A stretch of DNA of 64,000 nucleotides from the NCBI RefSeq assembly GCF_900103485.1, contig NZ_FNHW01000001.1:1461418-1525417 (forward strand). The letters are read 5' to 3'. The DNA is from Fictibacillus solisalsi. Its GTDB lineage: Bacteria; Bacillota; Bacilli; Bacillales; Fictibacillaceae. Of the stretch, positions 1 to 8,671 are shown in pieces (positions within the stretch are counted from its first letter, which is position 1; the number at the start of each line of letters is the position of its first letter). Made by a program: the position numbers and the translations under genes. The notes below the pieces were generated by a model. That model saw only the letters and a program-made list of their open reading frames with translations, had not been told where the DNA came from and searched no databases.

Positions 1-1
1 A

Positions 2-772
2 ATGGAAGAAGAACTTGGATCCAAGTTAATAGAAAGAGGTGGGAAATACTTTGAAATAACTGAGGCGGGAAAAACGTTATATAAATATGCCTTGCAGGTG
101 ACACAATTAATGAATGAAGCTAAAGTGGAGGTAAAAGAAGTGGGAGCAGGGGTAAGCGGAACACTTGAGATCGGTGTTAACACCTTATCTGTGGCTAACT
201 TATCTGAAACTCTTCAACAACTTCAGAAACAATATCCTAAAGTTACCTATAAAATCCAACAAAATGAATCATCGGTTCTCTGCCAGCTTATAAAAGATAG
301 AGCCGTAGAAGTAGCATTTATACGATTGCCACTTGAATTGGATGATTTTTCAGTTCTTCATCTTTATACGGAACCGTTTTATTTTATTACATCCAAAAAA
401 GTGAAATCAATCAACCATGGTGTTTCACTTGATGAAATTCAAAACTGGCCACTTTTCTTACCAAGTACAGAGGGATTAGGTGTACATTATTTAATTTTGG
501 AATCTTTTTCCCACCTTCACTTACATCCCAATATCATTGGGGAGTGTTCCGATATTACGCTTTTATTAGATTTAGTTTCTGCCGGCTTTAGCGCATCAAT
601 TGTTCCAGAAACGGTACTTAAACAGCATAAAGGATATCCTATACATGTCCACAGAATTTCCGATACCAAGTTTTCAACCCCAATCAGTTTGATATGGCTA
701 AAAAACCATAGCTTATCCAGGGCTGCTCAGAACTTTATTGAGTTATTCAAAAAAGGAATATCAAATCAATGA
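2..772 (+). CDS. LysR-family transcriptional regulator, 3' part (cut by window edge)
   Basis: The 256 visible residues hold the end of the LysR winged helix (an ERGGKYFEITEAGK stretch, typical of the wing and start of the linker helix) and a complete periplasmic-binding-protein-like effector domain from about residue 50 to 250. The recognition helix lies before base 1, so the ATG at base 2 is probably an internal methionine (the expected ...LEEELG context) and the true start is outside the window. LysR proteins bind DNA as tetramers and respond to a small co-inducer. No target can be named: a terminator follows the gene and the next gene downstream is a hydrolase. Confidence 0.85.
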   Translation: MEEELGSKLIERGGKYFEITEAGKTLYKYALQVTQLMNEAKVEVKEVGAGVSGTLEIGVNTLSVANLSETLQQLQKQYPKVTYKIQQNESSVLCQLIKDRAVEVAFIRLPLELDDFSVLHLYTEPFYFITSKKVKSINHGVSLDEIQNWPLFLPSTEGLGVHYLILESFSHLHLHPNIIGECSDITLLLDLVSAGFSASIVPETVLKQHKGYPIHVHRISDTKFSTPISLIWLKNHSLSRAAQNFIELFKKGISNQ

Positions 773-906
773 TGTCATTTACAACATTTCCAATGCCATT
801 ATCGCATTTCTGATGTATTTAATGTCAATACCGTATCATTAATATATTTCGCATTCGATTTCCTGTAGGCAATGAAAGGAATTTCGAAAGCTAAACGCAA
901 AAAAAA

Positions 907-947
907 GGCATCTCAAAGTGGGAAATTCGACTTTGAGATGCCCTTTT
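907..947 (+). terminator. Rho-independent terminator after the LysR gene
   Basis: A perfect 13-bp stem (GGCATCTCAAAGT pairing with ACTTTGAGATGCC) with a 10-base loop is followed by CTTTTT. It is 135 bases past the LysR stop and ends that transcript. Confidence 0.85.
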
Positions 948-1186
948 TCGTTTGATAAATATGATTTCCTCATTATTCACAAGTGTTATTCTAAATCCCT
1001 GTGATACTCACGTAAACCTATCGCTTTCGCGCCTTATACTGCTCCTGCACCAGGAACAAGGAAATCTAAACCCGTGGCAATACCATCTGTCCGTCCACCT
1101 TCCCCACGTCGAAGCATTCAGATTTAAAGATGTCTGTTTATACTTGCTTTTCAACAGGGTATTAGAGTTGAAAGGAGGAGAATGCA
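948..1186. other. Intergenic stretch without a supported gene
   Basis: This is the spacer between the LysR terminator and the hydrolase gene. An 80-codon open frame runs through it on the plus strand, but it has no ribosome binding site at its start, low-complexity content and no family resemblance. The last part must hold the promoter of the hydrolase; the AAAGGAGGAG ribosome binding site is at 1171-1180. Confidence 0.5.
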
Positions 1187-2050
1187 TTGTTTGAACTTTT
1201 CACATTAAAACAAATTCAAACCAGTGAAGCCACACTGCGAGTCCGCATTGGCGGAGAAGGACCACCACTACTTTTGCTTCATGGCCACCCCCAGACTCAT
1301 GTCATGTGGCATAAAACAGCACCCCTTTTGGCCAAACACTTTACAGTGATCGCTCCTGATTTAAGAGGATACGGCGGAAGCTCGAAGCCACAAACGGATG
1401 AGAACCACTATCCCTATTCCAAGCGGGCCATGGCAAAGGATATGATATCGCTCATGAATCAGCTTGGCTATAAAGAATTCGCGGCAGCCGGCCACGACAG
1501 AGGCGGCAGGGTGGCCTACCGGTTAGCCCTTGACGAACCCGAAAAGGTGACAAAGCTGGCAGTCCTCGACATCGTACCAACCGGTGAAGCTTTCCATAGG
1601 ACGACGATGGACTTTGGCATGGGGTACTTTCATTGGTTCTTTCTGGCCCAGCCTTACGACCTTCCTGAAAAAATGATTGGTGTAAATCCCGGTCACTTTT
1701 ACTTCAAAGGAAAAAAGGATCTATTTGACCCAGCGGCACTTAAGGATTATATGCGTTGGATCAAGGAACCCGGAACCATCCATGCGATGTGCGAGGATTA
1801 TAGAGCGGGCGCCTCGATTGATTATGAGCTTGATATAGCGGACCGAGGGAATAAAAAAATCAAATGTCCCACTCTTGTGCTCTGGGGCAAAAAAGGGATG
1901 CTTCCACGTTGGTATAATGTGCTTGACGTATGGAAGGACTGGGCGTACCACGTCGAAGGCAGGGAACTTGATTGCGGACACTATCTGGCTGAAGAAGCGC
2001 CAAATGAAACGTATGAAGAGCTTTATCGTTTTTTTCGCAAAAGGGAGTGA
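1187..2050 (+). CDS. Alpha/beta hydrolase of the haloacetate (fluoroacetate) dehalogenase type
   Basis: The 287-residue protein has the alpha/beta-hydrolase fold with HGHPQT near residue 32 (oxyanion region), the nucleophile elbow GHDRGGR with Asp104, an HW pair at 149-150 in a YFHWFFLAQP context, and CGHYLAEE with His265 near the end. An aspartate nucleophile followed by RxxR, together with the His-Trp pair, is the signature of fluoroacetate dehalogenases (EC 3.8.1.3), which hydrolyse the carbon-halogen bond through an ester on Asp. Other homologues with this signature are uncharacterised, so substrate is not certain. The start is TTG at 1187, chosen because AAAGGAGGAG lies 6 bases upstream; the nearby ATG at 1182 is in another frame. 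Confidence 0.8.
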   Translation: MFELFTLKQIQTSEATLRVRIGGEGPPLLLLHGHPQTHVMWHKTAPLLAKHFTVIAPDLRGYGGSSKPQTDENHYPYSKRAMAKDMISLMNQLGYKEFAAAGHDRGGRVAYRLALDEPEKVTKLAVLDIVPTGEAFHRTTMDFGMGYFHWFFLAQPYDLPEKMIGVNPGHFYFKGKKDLFDPAALKDYMRWIKEPGTIHAMCEDYRAGASIDYELDIADRGNKKIKCPTLVLWGKKGMLPRWYNVLDVWKDWAYHVEGRELDCGHYLAEEAPNETYEELYRFFRKRE

Positions 2051-2151
2051 TGTAATGGAGTCGGGAACACCATTCTCTTTTCCTGGTTATTAAGCCATCG
2101 CATGCTACTTAATGTAATGCTTTCGATTTTTTTGTTTTTTATTTAAATTAA

Positions 2152-2187
2152 AGTGATGAATCCTGTATTGGGATTTTCACTATTTTT
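2152..2187 (+). terminator. Putative terminator between convergent hydrolase genes
   Basis: GTGA..AATCC pairs with GGATT.TCAC around a short loop and is followed by TATTTTTC. The stem has bulges, so it is weaker than the other terminators in this window. Confidence 0.45.
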
Positions 2188-2205
2188 CAAATTAAAATTA
2201 TCTTT

Positions 2206-3018
2206 TCATTTTAAACCTTTAATAAATGATAAAATGTCTTTATTTAGCTGGTCTGAATGTGTGATGTATAGTCCATGCGGGGCATCTTTATACAAAATAA
2301 ACCGGTTCTTGGGTAATATCATTGCAGACTTTTGGCCGGAGATTTCTACCGGGATGGATCGGTCTTTATCACCGTGGATAATGAGGACAGGTACGCTAAT
2401 GGTCCGCATCTCCTCACGAAAATCCGTTTCGATGATCATCTTATTACACTCAATCACTGCTTTTAGAGATGTATGCAACATATCCCACCGAGTCCATTCA
2501 CCCAATGCGCAAGTATCAGCACGATTGAAGTACGGTAACTCATTCTGAATTAACCAAGTCGGGAAATCTCGTTTCCACGTGTCTCGCACCATGTCAGCAA
2601 CTTCCTTGGGCACTCCATTTGGGTTATCCTCTGTTTTCATCAAAAAAGGTACAATGGCAGCGACAAGCACGGCACGGTCTACCCGATCGCTGCCATGACG
2701 TGTTAGATATCGAACCACTTCACCACCACCCATAGAATGACAAACAAGCGTGACATTCCGAAGATTCAAGTGTTCGATCAATGCAGCGAGATCGTCTGCC
2801 AGGGTGTCGAAGTCGTATCCGTTCCCTGAGTCATCGGAACGCCCATGACCACGTCTGTCATATGCTATACACCTCAAGCCCTGATCTGTTAAAAAAACCC
2901 TCTGATAATCCCACATTCTAGAACTTAGTGACCATCCAGAAACAAAAACTACCGGATCGCCTGTACCCCAATCTTGGTAAAACAGTCGCAAACGTTCTTT
3001 AGTTTCGAAAAATGGCAT
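2206..3018 (-). CDS. Alpha/beta hydrolase, cofactor-free chloroperoxidase/arylesterase type
   Basis: The protein is about 270 residues long. It shows SGWSLSSRMW (oxyanion loop), RRGHGRSD, the nucleophile elbow CHSMGGGE (Ser near residue 95), HGDKDRSIP (acid Asp) and APHG (catalytic His near 248). This is the pattern of the non-haem chloroperoxidase/arylesterase branch; most members act as esterases or lactonases in the cytoplasm. The start is placed at the ATG at 3018 because GAGGG lies 7 bases upstream; the first in-frame ATG (3036) has no ribosome binding site. It is convergent with the dehalogenase-like gene. The natural substrate cannot be told from sequence. Confidence 0.8.
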   Translation of the reverse strand: MPFFETKERLRLFYQDWGTGDPVVFVSGWSLSSRMWDYQRVFLTDQGLRCIAYDRRGHGRSDDSGNGYDFDTLADDLAALIEHLNLRNVTLVCHSMGGGEVVRYLTRHGSDRVDRAVLVAAIVPFLMKTEDNPNGVPKEVADMVRDTWKRDFPTWLIQNELPYFNRADTCALGEWTRWDMLHTSLKAVIECNKMIIETDFREEMRTISVPVLIIHGDKDRSIPVEISGQKSAMILPKNRFILYKDAPHGLYITHSDQLNKDILSFIKGLK

Positions 3019-3087
3019 CGTCAATCCCTCACTCATTTTATAGATTTGTTAAGATCAAAAAATAAGGGCTGTGATCATGAGATTATG

Positions 3088-3315
3088 TCACTTTAAGTAG
3101 AAAGATCTATATTTTCTTTTTAACACATAGGAAAACAAAAGCATCCGAAGCCTCATGTATTGAGAAAACCTTCTTACGGGAGCTATGAAGGCTGGTAAAT
3201 AGTCATTGTGAACAAATGTCCCGCACTCTCTATCATCACGAATTTGCAATTCGGGTAAGCTTTGAAACTTCTTGTAATTTGATTTGAGGTGTTTTACTAG
3301 ATCGAGAGTCTGCAT
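3088..3315 (-). CDS. Small hypothetical protein or gene remnant (75 aa)
   Basis: I do not recognise this frame. It encodes 75 residues with a charged N-terminal half and a basic, hydrophobic C-terminus. An AGGA motif 6 bases before the ATG could serve as ribosome binding site. It sits in a stretch that also holds two decayed genes, so it may itself be a fragment. Treat as doubtful. Confidence 0.25.
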   Translation of the reverse strand: MQTLDLVKHLKSNYKKFQSLPELQIRDDRECGTFVHNDYLPAFIAPVRRFSQYMRLRMLLFSYVLKRKYRSFYLK

Positions 3316-3513
3316 AATATTCCTGTTTAATAAACAACTAGATATTTCTTTACCATTAATGTCTTAATGAATACCCACCACACACTCCATTATTTAACAA
3401 AATTTACAATATTATTTTATTATTGAATGAACGGTTAGTCAATGGTAAGTTTTTTGAGATCCATGACTTGGAAGTGAAAAAGTTCATCCTTACATAATAT
3501 ATGTTCTAAAAGC

Positions 3514-3655
3514 CTAGAACTGACTTAGGTTCTTTAATGCACCAATGACTGTATCCACTCTTAACGCATCTCCTTCATTTACACGAGTCGTAGCTCCTAA
3601 TTTCCTAAAAGAATAACCCATAAAAAATGGGCTAACCAGATAAACTGGTGAACCC
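3514..3655 (-). pseudogene. Unidentified coding remnant (about 46 codons)
   Basis: The minus strand has an open stretch with protein-like composition (FRKLGATTRVNEGDALRVD near its middle) ending in a TAG at 3514-3516, but without a start codon or ribosome binding site. The sequence just upstream has stops in all frames. It looks like the 3' end of a decayed gene whose family I cannot name. The rest of 3316-3750 shows nothing else. Confidence 0.3.
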
Positions 3656-3749
3656 TATAATACGAATGTGCCCTATCATTGAAATGTGCGACTCAATACA
3701 AATTTCCCATCTCAGGTTCCATACTTGCCCTTGGTAGCTGAACTTCAAC

Positions 3750-4064
3750 ATACGTACCCGATTAAAGTACAGTATAACTAGACTATAATGTAAAGCCTGT
3801 TTTGCCATGCTTTATAAATTGGCCAGAGTTGCATTTACCGACATGTCCCACCATAGATTATTACAACCGCCCATGATAACGGCAGGAGTGGGCTGATAAC
3901 GAATAACATACTGGTAAAAGCGACCGGCCATTTCAGTTGTTGTACCTAAATCCCTCTGTTAATTACCTTTTTCTCTCCTAATTCAGCCAAAAACATCGTC
4001 CAGGATTTACCTTTTTTGACACCTAATCCTTCTGTCAGACTGTCCCTATTCATAGGATCTTCAT
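3750..4064 (-). pseudogene. Decayed SGNH/GDSL-type esterase gene
   Basis: Starting at an ATG at 4064 with a GGAG site upstream, the minus strand encodes MKIL, then after a frame change GDSLTEG-like DSLTEGLGVKKGKSW (block I with the nucleophile Ser), LAELGEKKVINRGI, then after a stop and another frame change TTTEMAGRFYQYVI, and MGGCNNLWWDM (block corresponding to GG-ND), LANL, a TAA stop and SMAKQALHY. This order is that of SGNH hydrolases of the lysophospholipase L1/arylesterase type. There are at least two frameshifts and two stops, the usual Asp of the GGTND block reads Asn, and the C-terminal DxxH block is gone. The gene is dead. Confidence 0.7.
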
Positions 4065-4109
4065 TTATTTTTCTCCAAGTAAAACAAACATGTATAAAGG
4101 CCGGATATT

Positions 4110-5582
4110 TTATACCACATTTTCCTCCGCCTCGGTCTCTACTTTTACTGATGTTTTAGTAATGGCACTGAACGCTAACATGACAACAACGTTAACTACA
4201 ATGGCTGCTATACCGATATCAAGATCTTTTATAAACTGAGGGGCTTTTGGGAAGAACGTCCCCATCGTCGCACTGGATAAGGTTACATAAGCAACCATGA
4301 TGACACCTGCTATAATTCCGGCAAATGCGCCTGTTTTAGTAACAGGGTTTTTCTTCCACAAACTACAGAACAGGGGAGGAAATAATTGCAGCACAAAGCT
4401 GTAAGCCATGATCAGCAACGCAATAATACTGTTTCCACCGTAAAAAGTGAAAAATAAAGAGACTAGTGCCACGATAGGGACAAAAATACGAGTTAATCGC
4501 CCAATCTGCTCATCGGAGGTATCCGGTTTGACCGCCTTATAAATATTTTTCGATAATATCGTCGATGCCGTTAGTAATAACATCGAGCAAGGAACAAGTG
4601 CGGTTAAGATACCGGCGCCTCCTATGACTCCGACCACCCACGGATCGAACGTTGCCTTTACGATTTTAAAGAGGGCTAAATCTGTATCTGCTCCTTGTAA
4701 ATTTGGAATTTGTAAAAGGGCTGTGAAACCAATAAATATAATGAACACCAAAATGATTTGGTAAAGCGGTAAAATCGCTGCATTCTGTCGTAACATTCTT
4801 TCATTTTTAGATGATAAGCTTGCGCCAAAGACTTGTGGCCACATGTATTGCCCCAACCCGATGGTTAAACAGGTCGAAATATACCAGGATATGCTGTATC
4901 CTTCATCAGGGATCAATAAAAACCCCGGCTTTGCCGTTTCCAATGTTTCAAACATCGGCTGGATTCCGCCATGATAATGATATGGTAGATAAATACCTAA
5001 GAATAGTATGACAACGAGAAGGAGAATGTCTTTTAAAATGGCTGTAGAAGCTGAACCGTGAATACCGGACAATGTTACAAATATAGTAACAGCAACCACC
5101 CCGATGAACACGGCTAGATTTGGTGAAATCAAACCATATGATGTCTCTGAAACAATGATTTTAAGTCCTTTTAACTGCAAAACGATATAAGGAATCATCG
5201 AAACGACACCGACCATGGCTACTAAAAGCCCCAATGGCTTACTGTCATATTTCTTTGAAAAAAAGTCAGATTGAGTAAGCACATGATGCTTTTTAGCATA
5301 ACGCCAAATAGGGGGCAAAATCCAGAACGGCACAATATAGCAAAAGGCATTGAAGATATAAATGATGGGGCCTCCCATTCGGTAGGCTCCTCCGCTTCCC
5401 CCGAGAAATACATAGGTTGTAAAAATTTCACCGGCCATTAACACAAACATAATGATCGGACCAAAATTACGGCCACCTACAGCCCATTCCTCTAGCTTCA
5501 TTTCTTGTCCTTTTCGAGCACGGATTCCTAAATAGAAAGCAAGAAGAAAAGTACCCGTCAGTATGAAAATAGCACTATTCAT
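4110..5582 (-). CDS. Sodium:solute symporter (SSS family), YhjB-like
   Basis: This 490-residue membrane protein has about 13 hydrophobic segments and the SSS-family architecture (GGSGGAYRMGGP in an early helix, GLGQYMWPQVFGASLSSKNERMLRQN mid-protein). SSS carriers move small organic solutes such as carboxylates, amino acids or quaternary amines with sodium. The start codon overlaps the stop of the upstream DUF3311 gene (ATGA), so the two are translated together; the same pair occurs as yhjB-yhjC in Bacillus subtilis. It lies next to the Rieske oxygenase operon and is the most likely uptake system for its substrate, but it seems to have its own promoter with a cre site. Confidence 0.85.
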   Translation of the reverse strand: MNSAIFILTGTFLLAFYLGIRARKGQEMKLEEWAVGGRNFGPIIMFVLMAGEIFTTYVFLGGSGGAYRMGGPIIYIFNAFCYIVPFWILPPIWRYAKKHHVLTQSDFFSKKYDSKPLGLLVAMVGVVSMIPYIVLQLKGLKIIVSETSYGLISPNLAVFIGVVAVTIFVTLSGIHGSASTAILKDILLLVVILFLGIYLPYHYHGGIQPMFETLETAKPGFLLIPDEGYSISWYISTCLTIGLGQYMWPQVFGASLSSKNERMLRQNAAILPLYQIILVFIIFIGFTALLQIPNLQGADTDLALFKIVKATFDPWVVGVIGGAGILTALVPCSMLLLTASTILSKNIYKAVKPDTSDEQIGRLTRIFVPIVALVSLFFTFYGGNSIIALLIMAYSFVLQLFPPLFCSLWKKNPVTKTGAFAGIIAGVIMVAYVTLSSATMGTFFPKAPQFIKDLDIGIAAIVVNVVVMLAFSAITKTSVKVETEAEENVV

Positions 5583-5767
5583 TTACTTCCCTCCTGTTTA
5601 TCTAGCAGAATATTAGTGATGGATAAAAATACTGAAGTAAAAATGAGCCAGGCAGTCGCCCAAAAAACGATGGAAGGTAAACCAAGTATATAGGGCTCGA
5701 TACGGTTTACGACTATAAACGCACCAGCAACAGGGATGAGTCCTAGTATCCAAATTAAAACTTTCAC
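5579..5767 (-). CDS. DUF3311 small membrane protein, partner of the SSS symporter
   Basis: The 62-residue protein has two hydrophobic helices (about residues 3-22 and 30-52) and ends in KQEGSK. DUF3311 proteins (YhjC in Bacillus subtilis) are nearly always encoded just before an SSS-family symporter and probably form a small subunit with it. Here the reading frames overlap by 4 bases. A GGAGGG site for the symporter lies inside the end of this gene. Confidence 0.8.
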   Translation of the reverse strand: MKVLIWILGLIPVAGAFIVVNRIEPYILGLPSIVFWATAWLIFTSVFLSITNILLDKQEGSK

Positions 5768-5864
5768 TCTTTAAATTCCCCCTCTGAAAAACAAATGATT
5801 TGGAAATGCCGACCTTATGCTCTGTAGAGACAGACCATAAAATACACATGATATTGGTCATTTT

Positions 5865-5878
5865 GATAGCGCTTTAAA
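5865..5878 (-). promoter_or_regulatory. Putative cre site (CcpA) upstream of the symporter genes
   Basis: Read on the minus strand the site is TTAAAGCGCTATCA, which matches the cre consensus TGWAANCGNTNWCA at all but one fixed position. It lies about 100 bases before the DUF3311 start. It suggests glucose repression of the transporter. No clear -35/-10 pair could be assigned next to it. Confidence 0.55.
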
Positions 5879-6030
5879 TTTCTGGAACACTAAGTGATGC
5901 TGCAATAAAAGGGGTTACGATTTATATGAGAAGACATTATGGTTATATTTTCAATAAGGTAGTGAAGCAAGGGATGAACAAAAGCATTAACGTTTCATAG
6001 ATAGATTATTTGAAAACAAATAATGGGATA

Positions 6031-6072
6031 GGTATTACAAAAAAGGTTGATCGAAACCTTTTATGTAATACC
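6031..6072. terminator. Long inverted repeat after the D-malate-type dehydrogenase gene
   Basis: GGTATTACA pairs with TGTAATACC and the inner AAAAGGTT pairs with AACCTTTT, with one mismatch and a 6-base loop. It lies 39 bases past the stop of the Rieske operon's last gene and separates it from the symporter genes. There is no good T-run after the stem on the minus strand, so termination is likely but not certain. The gap 5768-6110 holds only this hairpin and the cre region. Confidence 0.5.
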
Positions 6073-6110
6073 TAATAAAGCCGGTTTTTCTTTACTTTCG
6101 TTTTTATCTA

Positions 6111-7202
6111 TCAGCTTTTCGCATTTTGAGAAAGAACTAGAGAGTTAATCAGTTCTACTACACGGTTTCCTACGTCTGATGTTGAAGAATTTCCATTCAT
6201 ATCCGGTGTCAGGACTTTCTCTTCCACCAAAAGTTGTTCCACTGCATCCAACACTAATTTTCCATAAGTTTCATAACCGAAGAAGTCGAGCATTTGACTC
6301 GCAGACCAAATAGCGGCAAGCGGATTTGAAATCTGCTGTCCTGCAATATCAGGAGCTGACCCATGAATCGGCTCAAACATCGACGGGAAGTCTCTTTCCG
6401 GGTTAATATTCGCACCAGCAGCAAGACCTATCCCACCTGCAAGTGCCGCTCCCAAATCTGTTAAAATGTCCCCAAACAAGTTCGATGTCACAACGACTTC
6501 AAAGCGTTTTGGGTCTTTGATCATCAACATCGCCGCTGCATCGACGAGATATGAAGCCGTTTCGACTTCAGGGTATTCTGCGCTCACTTCTTCAAATACC
6601 TGATCCCAGAAAACCATCGAATAATTAAGGGCATTCGCTTTAGAAATACTCGTCAACGACTTCCCGTCTTTTTTTGCCCTTTCGAAGGCGTATCGGATGA
6701 TTCGTTCTGTACCTTTTCGGGAGAATACACTGTTTTGCAAAACCACTTCATGTTCCTGGTCTTTAAACAGCCAATCCCCTGCACCTGAATATTCGCCTTC
6801 ACTGTTTTCACGAATGAAAAGCATATCAATGTCCTCCCGTCTCACATCCACAAGCGGCAAGTGCGCTCCTTTTAACAGCTTCACAGGCCGAATATTAACA
6901 TACTGATCAAAACCTTTGCGGATTCTTAACAGCAGATCCCACAGTGAAATATGGTCAGGGACGCCAGGAAACCCGACTGCTCCCAAATAAATCGCATCAT
7001 ATTCTTTAAGCTGCTCAATTCCATCATCATCCATCATTGTTCCGTTTTTTGTGTAAAATTCGCATCCCCATGGAAAGTAAGTAAAATTAAATTGGAAACC
7101 AGAATCCAGTTCGGCTACTTGTTTTAATACCTTGATCCCCTCATCAATCACTTCAGGACCAATTCCATCTCCGGCGATTACTGCTATTTTATATTGTTTC
7201 AT
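6111..7202 (-). CDS. D-malate/tartrate dehydrogenase (TtuC/DmlA family), oxidative decarboxylase
   Basis: The 363-residue protein belongs to the isocitrate/isopropylmalate dehydrogenase superfamily. Visible blocks are IAGDGIGPEV at 9-18, the substrate loop LRIRKGFDQYVNIRPVKL near 95-112, IRENSEGEYSG (TtuC-type), SNLFGDILTDLGA (metal-binding Asp residues) and EPIHGSAPDIAG. TtuC/DmlA enzymes use NAD and a divalent cation to oxidise and decarboxylate D-malate to pyruvate or act on tartrate. In the Acinetobacter carnitine pathway such an enzyme converts the D-malate made from carnitine, which fits this operon. The start is the ATG at 7202, preceded by GAGGG; an ATG 33 bases upstream lacks a site. 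Last gene of the operon. Confidence 0.85.
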   Translation of the reverse strand: MKQYKIAVIAGDGIGPEVIDEGIKVLKQVAELDSGFQFNFTYFPWGCEFYTKNGTMMDDDGIEQLKEYDAIYLGAVGFPGVPDHISLWDLLLRIRKGFDQYVNIRPVKLLKGAHLPLVDVRREDIDMLFIRENSEGEYSGAGDWLFKDQEHEVVLQNSVFSRKGTERIIRYAFERAKKDGKSLTSISKANALNYSMVFWDQVFEEVSAEYPEVETASYLVDAAAMLMIKDPKRFEVVVTSNLFGDILTDLGAALAGGIGLAAGANINPERDFPSMFEPIHGSAPDIAGQQISNPLAAIWSASQMLDFFGYETYGKLVLDAVEQLLVEEKVLTPDMNGNSSTSDVGNRVVELINSLVLSQNAKS

Positions 7203-7219
7203 AATAATGTCCCTCGTTT

Positions 7220-8671
7220 TCAGCTTTGGTTCCAAACGACCAATTTCAGTTCAGTCATTTCTTCCACCGCGTATTTGATCCCTTCACGACCAGTCCCACT
7301 TTCTTTCACACCGCCGTAAGGCATTTGGTCAACACGATAGGTCGGTACGTCATTAATCATAACGCCGCCCACGTGCAGTTCCTGTGAAGCGTACAAAGCA
7401 TTCCTCACATTGTTTGTGTAAATGCCGGCCTGTAATCCGAAGCGGGAATCATTAACCTGCTCAATCGCCTCTTCCACTGATCCCACTTTGTTCACAACGA
7501 CAACCGGAGCAAACGCTTCCTGGCAGGATATGTTTAACGTATGATCTGCATCTGTAATAATTGTAGGTTCAAGGATGCCATCCTGCAGTTTGCCGCCCGC
7601 TGCAATTGTTGCATGGCCGCTTTTCGTTTCTTCGATCAAACCCAGTACACGTTCAACTTCTCCTTTTGAAATTAATGCGGAAATATATGTGTCCGATTCA
7701 AGCGGGTCACCGATTTTTAACTTCTTTGCCGCCTCCGTAAACTTTGCAACAAATTCTTCATACACCTTTTCATGTGCATACACACGCTGCAGGGAAATAC
7801 AAACTTGTCCTTGGTTAGAGAACGCACCCATGATGCAACGGTCAATAATTTGATCGATGTCAATATCTTTATCTATAATAAGTGCCGAGTTTGAACCAAG
7901 TTCAAGCGTCGTTTTTTTCAAGCCAGCCTTGTTCCGGATACCGATGCCGACATTCGGGCTGCCTGTGAATGTGACCATGTTTACGCGGTCATCTTCCACA
8001 ATCGCTTCCCCAACCGTACTGCCAGGTCCTGTTATGACATTTAATACGCCCGCCGGGAGACCCGCTTCTTCAAAAATTTCGGCGATAAAGAGAGCAGACA
8101 ACGGAGTTTGTGAAGCAGGCTTCAAGACGATGGTATTGCCAGCTGCAATAGCTGGCGCGACTTTATGAGCGACAAGGTTCATTGGGAAGTTAAACGGCGT
8201 GATTGCTCCAATGACACCAATCGGCTCTCTTAATGTGTAACCCATTCGGCCGACACCGCCAACCGCTGCATCAAATGGAATCGTTTCTCCGTGAATTCTT
8301 TTTGCTTCCTCCGCCGAAAACTTATACGTTTCAATCGTTCTCGCCACTTCTGCTTTCGCGAACATGATCGGCTTGGCAGATTCCCGAGTTATGATTTCTG
8401 CCGCTTCAATTGCTTTTTCTTTTAATAGTGCCGCAACTTTTTCCAAGATGTCCGCCCGGTGATACGCCGGCATTTTCGCCATTACACCCCGTGCGTTATA
8501 AGCAGCATCGATTGCCTGGACTGTCAGCTTTTTATCCGCCATCGCAATTTGGGCGATTTCTTCCCCCGAATAAGGAGAGTATAACGAAGCATAATTCGTT
8601 GCTTCTACTTTTTCTCCATTGATCATCAAAAACTGCTTCGCCGATTTTGCCTCATTCACTAATCTACTCAT
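7220..8671 (-). CDS. NAD(P)-dependent aldehyde dehydrogenase (candidate malic semialdehyde dehydrogenase)
   Basis: The 483-residue protein is a complete aldehyde dehydrogenase: ITPFNFP with Asn161, KPASQTP at about 184-190, FTGSPNVG at 235-242, general base Glu257 in LELGSNS and catalytic Cys291 in NQGQVCISLQR. The family oxidises aldehydes to acids with NAD(P). Position between a Rieske oxygenase and a D-malate-type dehydrogenase suggests malic semialdehyde to malate; close relatives are also called lactaldehyde, benzaldehyde or succinate semialdehyde dehydrogenases. The start is the ATG at 8671, behind GGAGG inside the end of the oxygenase gene; the frames overlap by 8 bases, so they are translationally coupled. 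It resembles the enzyme at 33130-34575. Confidence 0.85.
   Translation of the reverse strand: MSRLVNEAKSAKQFLMINGEKVEATNYASLYSPYSGEEIAQIAMADKKLTVQAIDAAYNARGVMAKMPAYHRADILEKVAALLKEKAIEAAEIITRESAKPIMFAKAEVARTIETYKFSAEEAKRIHGETIPFDAAVGGVGRMGYTLREPIGVIGAITPFNFPMNLVAHKVAPAIAAGNTIVLKPASQTPLSALFIAEIFEEAGLPAGVLNVITGPGSTVGEAIVEDDRVNMVTFTGSPNVGIGIRNKAGLKKTTLELGSNSALIIDKDIDIDQIIDRCIMGAFSNQGQVCISLQRVYAHEKVYEEFVAKFTEAAKKLKIGDPLESDTYISALISKGEVERVLGLIEETKSGHATIAAGGKLQDGILEPTIITDADHTLNISCQEAFAPVVVVNKVGSVEEAIEQVNDSRFGLQAGIYTNNVRNALYASQELHVGGVMINDVPTYRVDQMPYGGVKESGTGREGIKYAVEEMTELKLVVWNQS

Noticed and set aside
952-1194. An 80-codon plus-strand open frame before the dehalogenase-like gene
   Set aside because: It has no ribosome binding site at its start and no family resemblance, and it overlaps the next gene's start region. 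A minus-strand stretch here also looks slightly protein-like but has stops and could not be placed.
7575-8168. Long plus-strand open frames opposite the first aldehyde dehydrogenase (and similar ones opposite many genes)
   Set aside because: They are antisense shadows of well-supported genes, without ribosome binding sites or domain matches.
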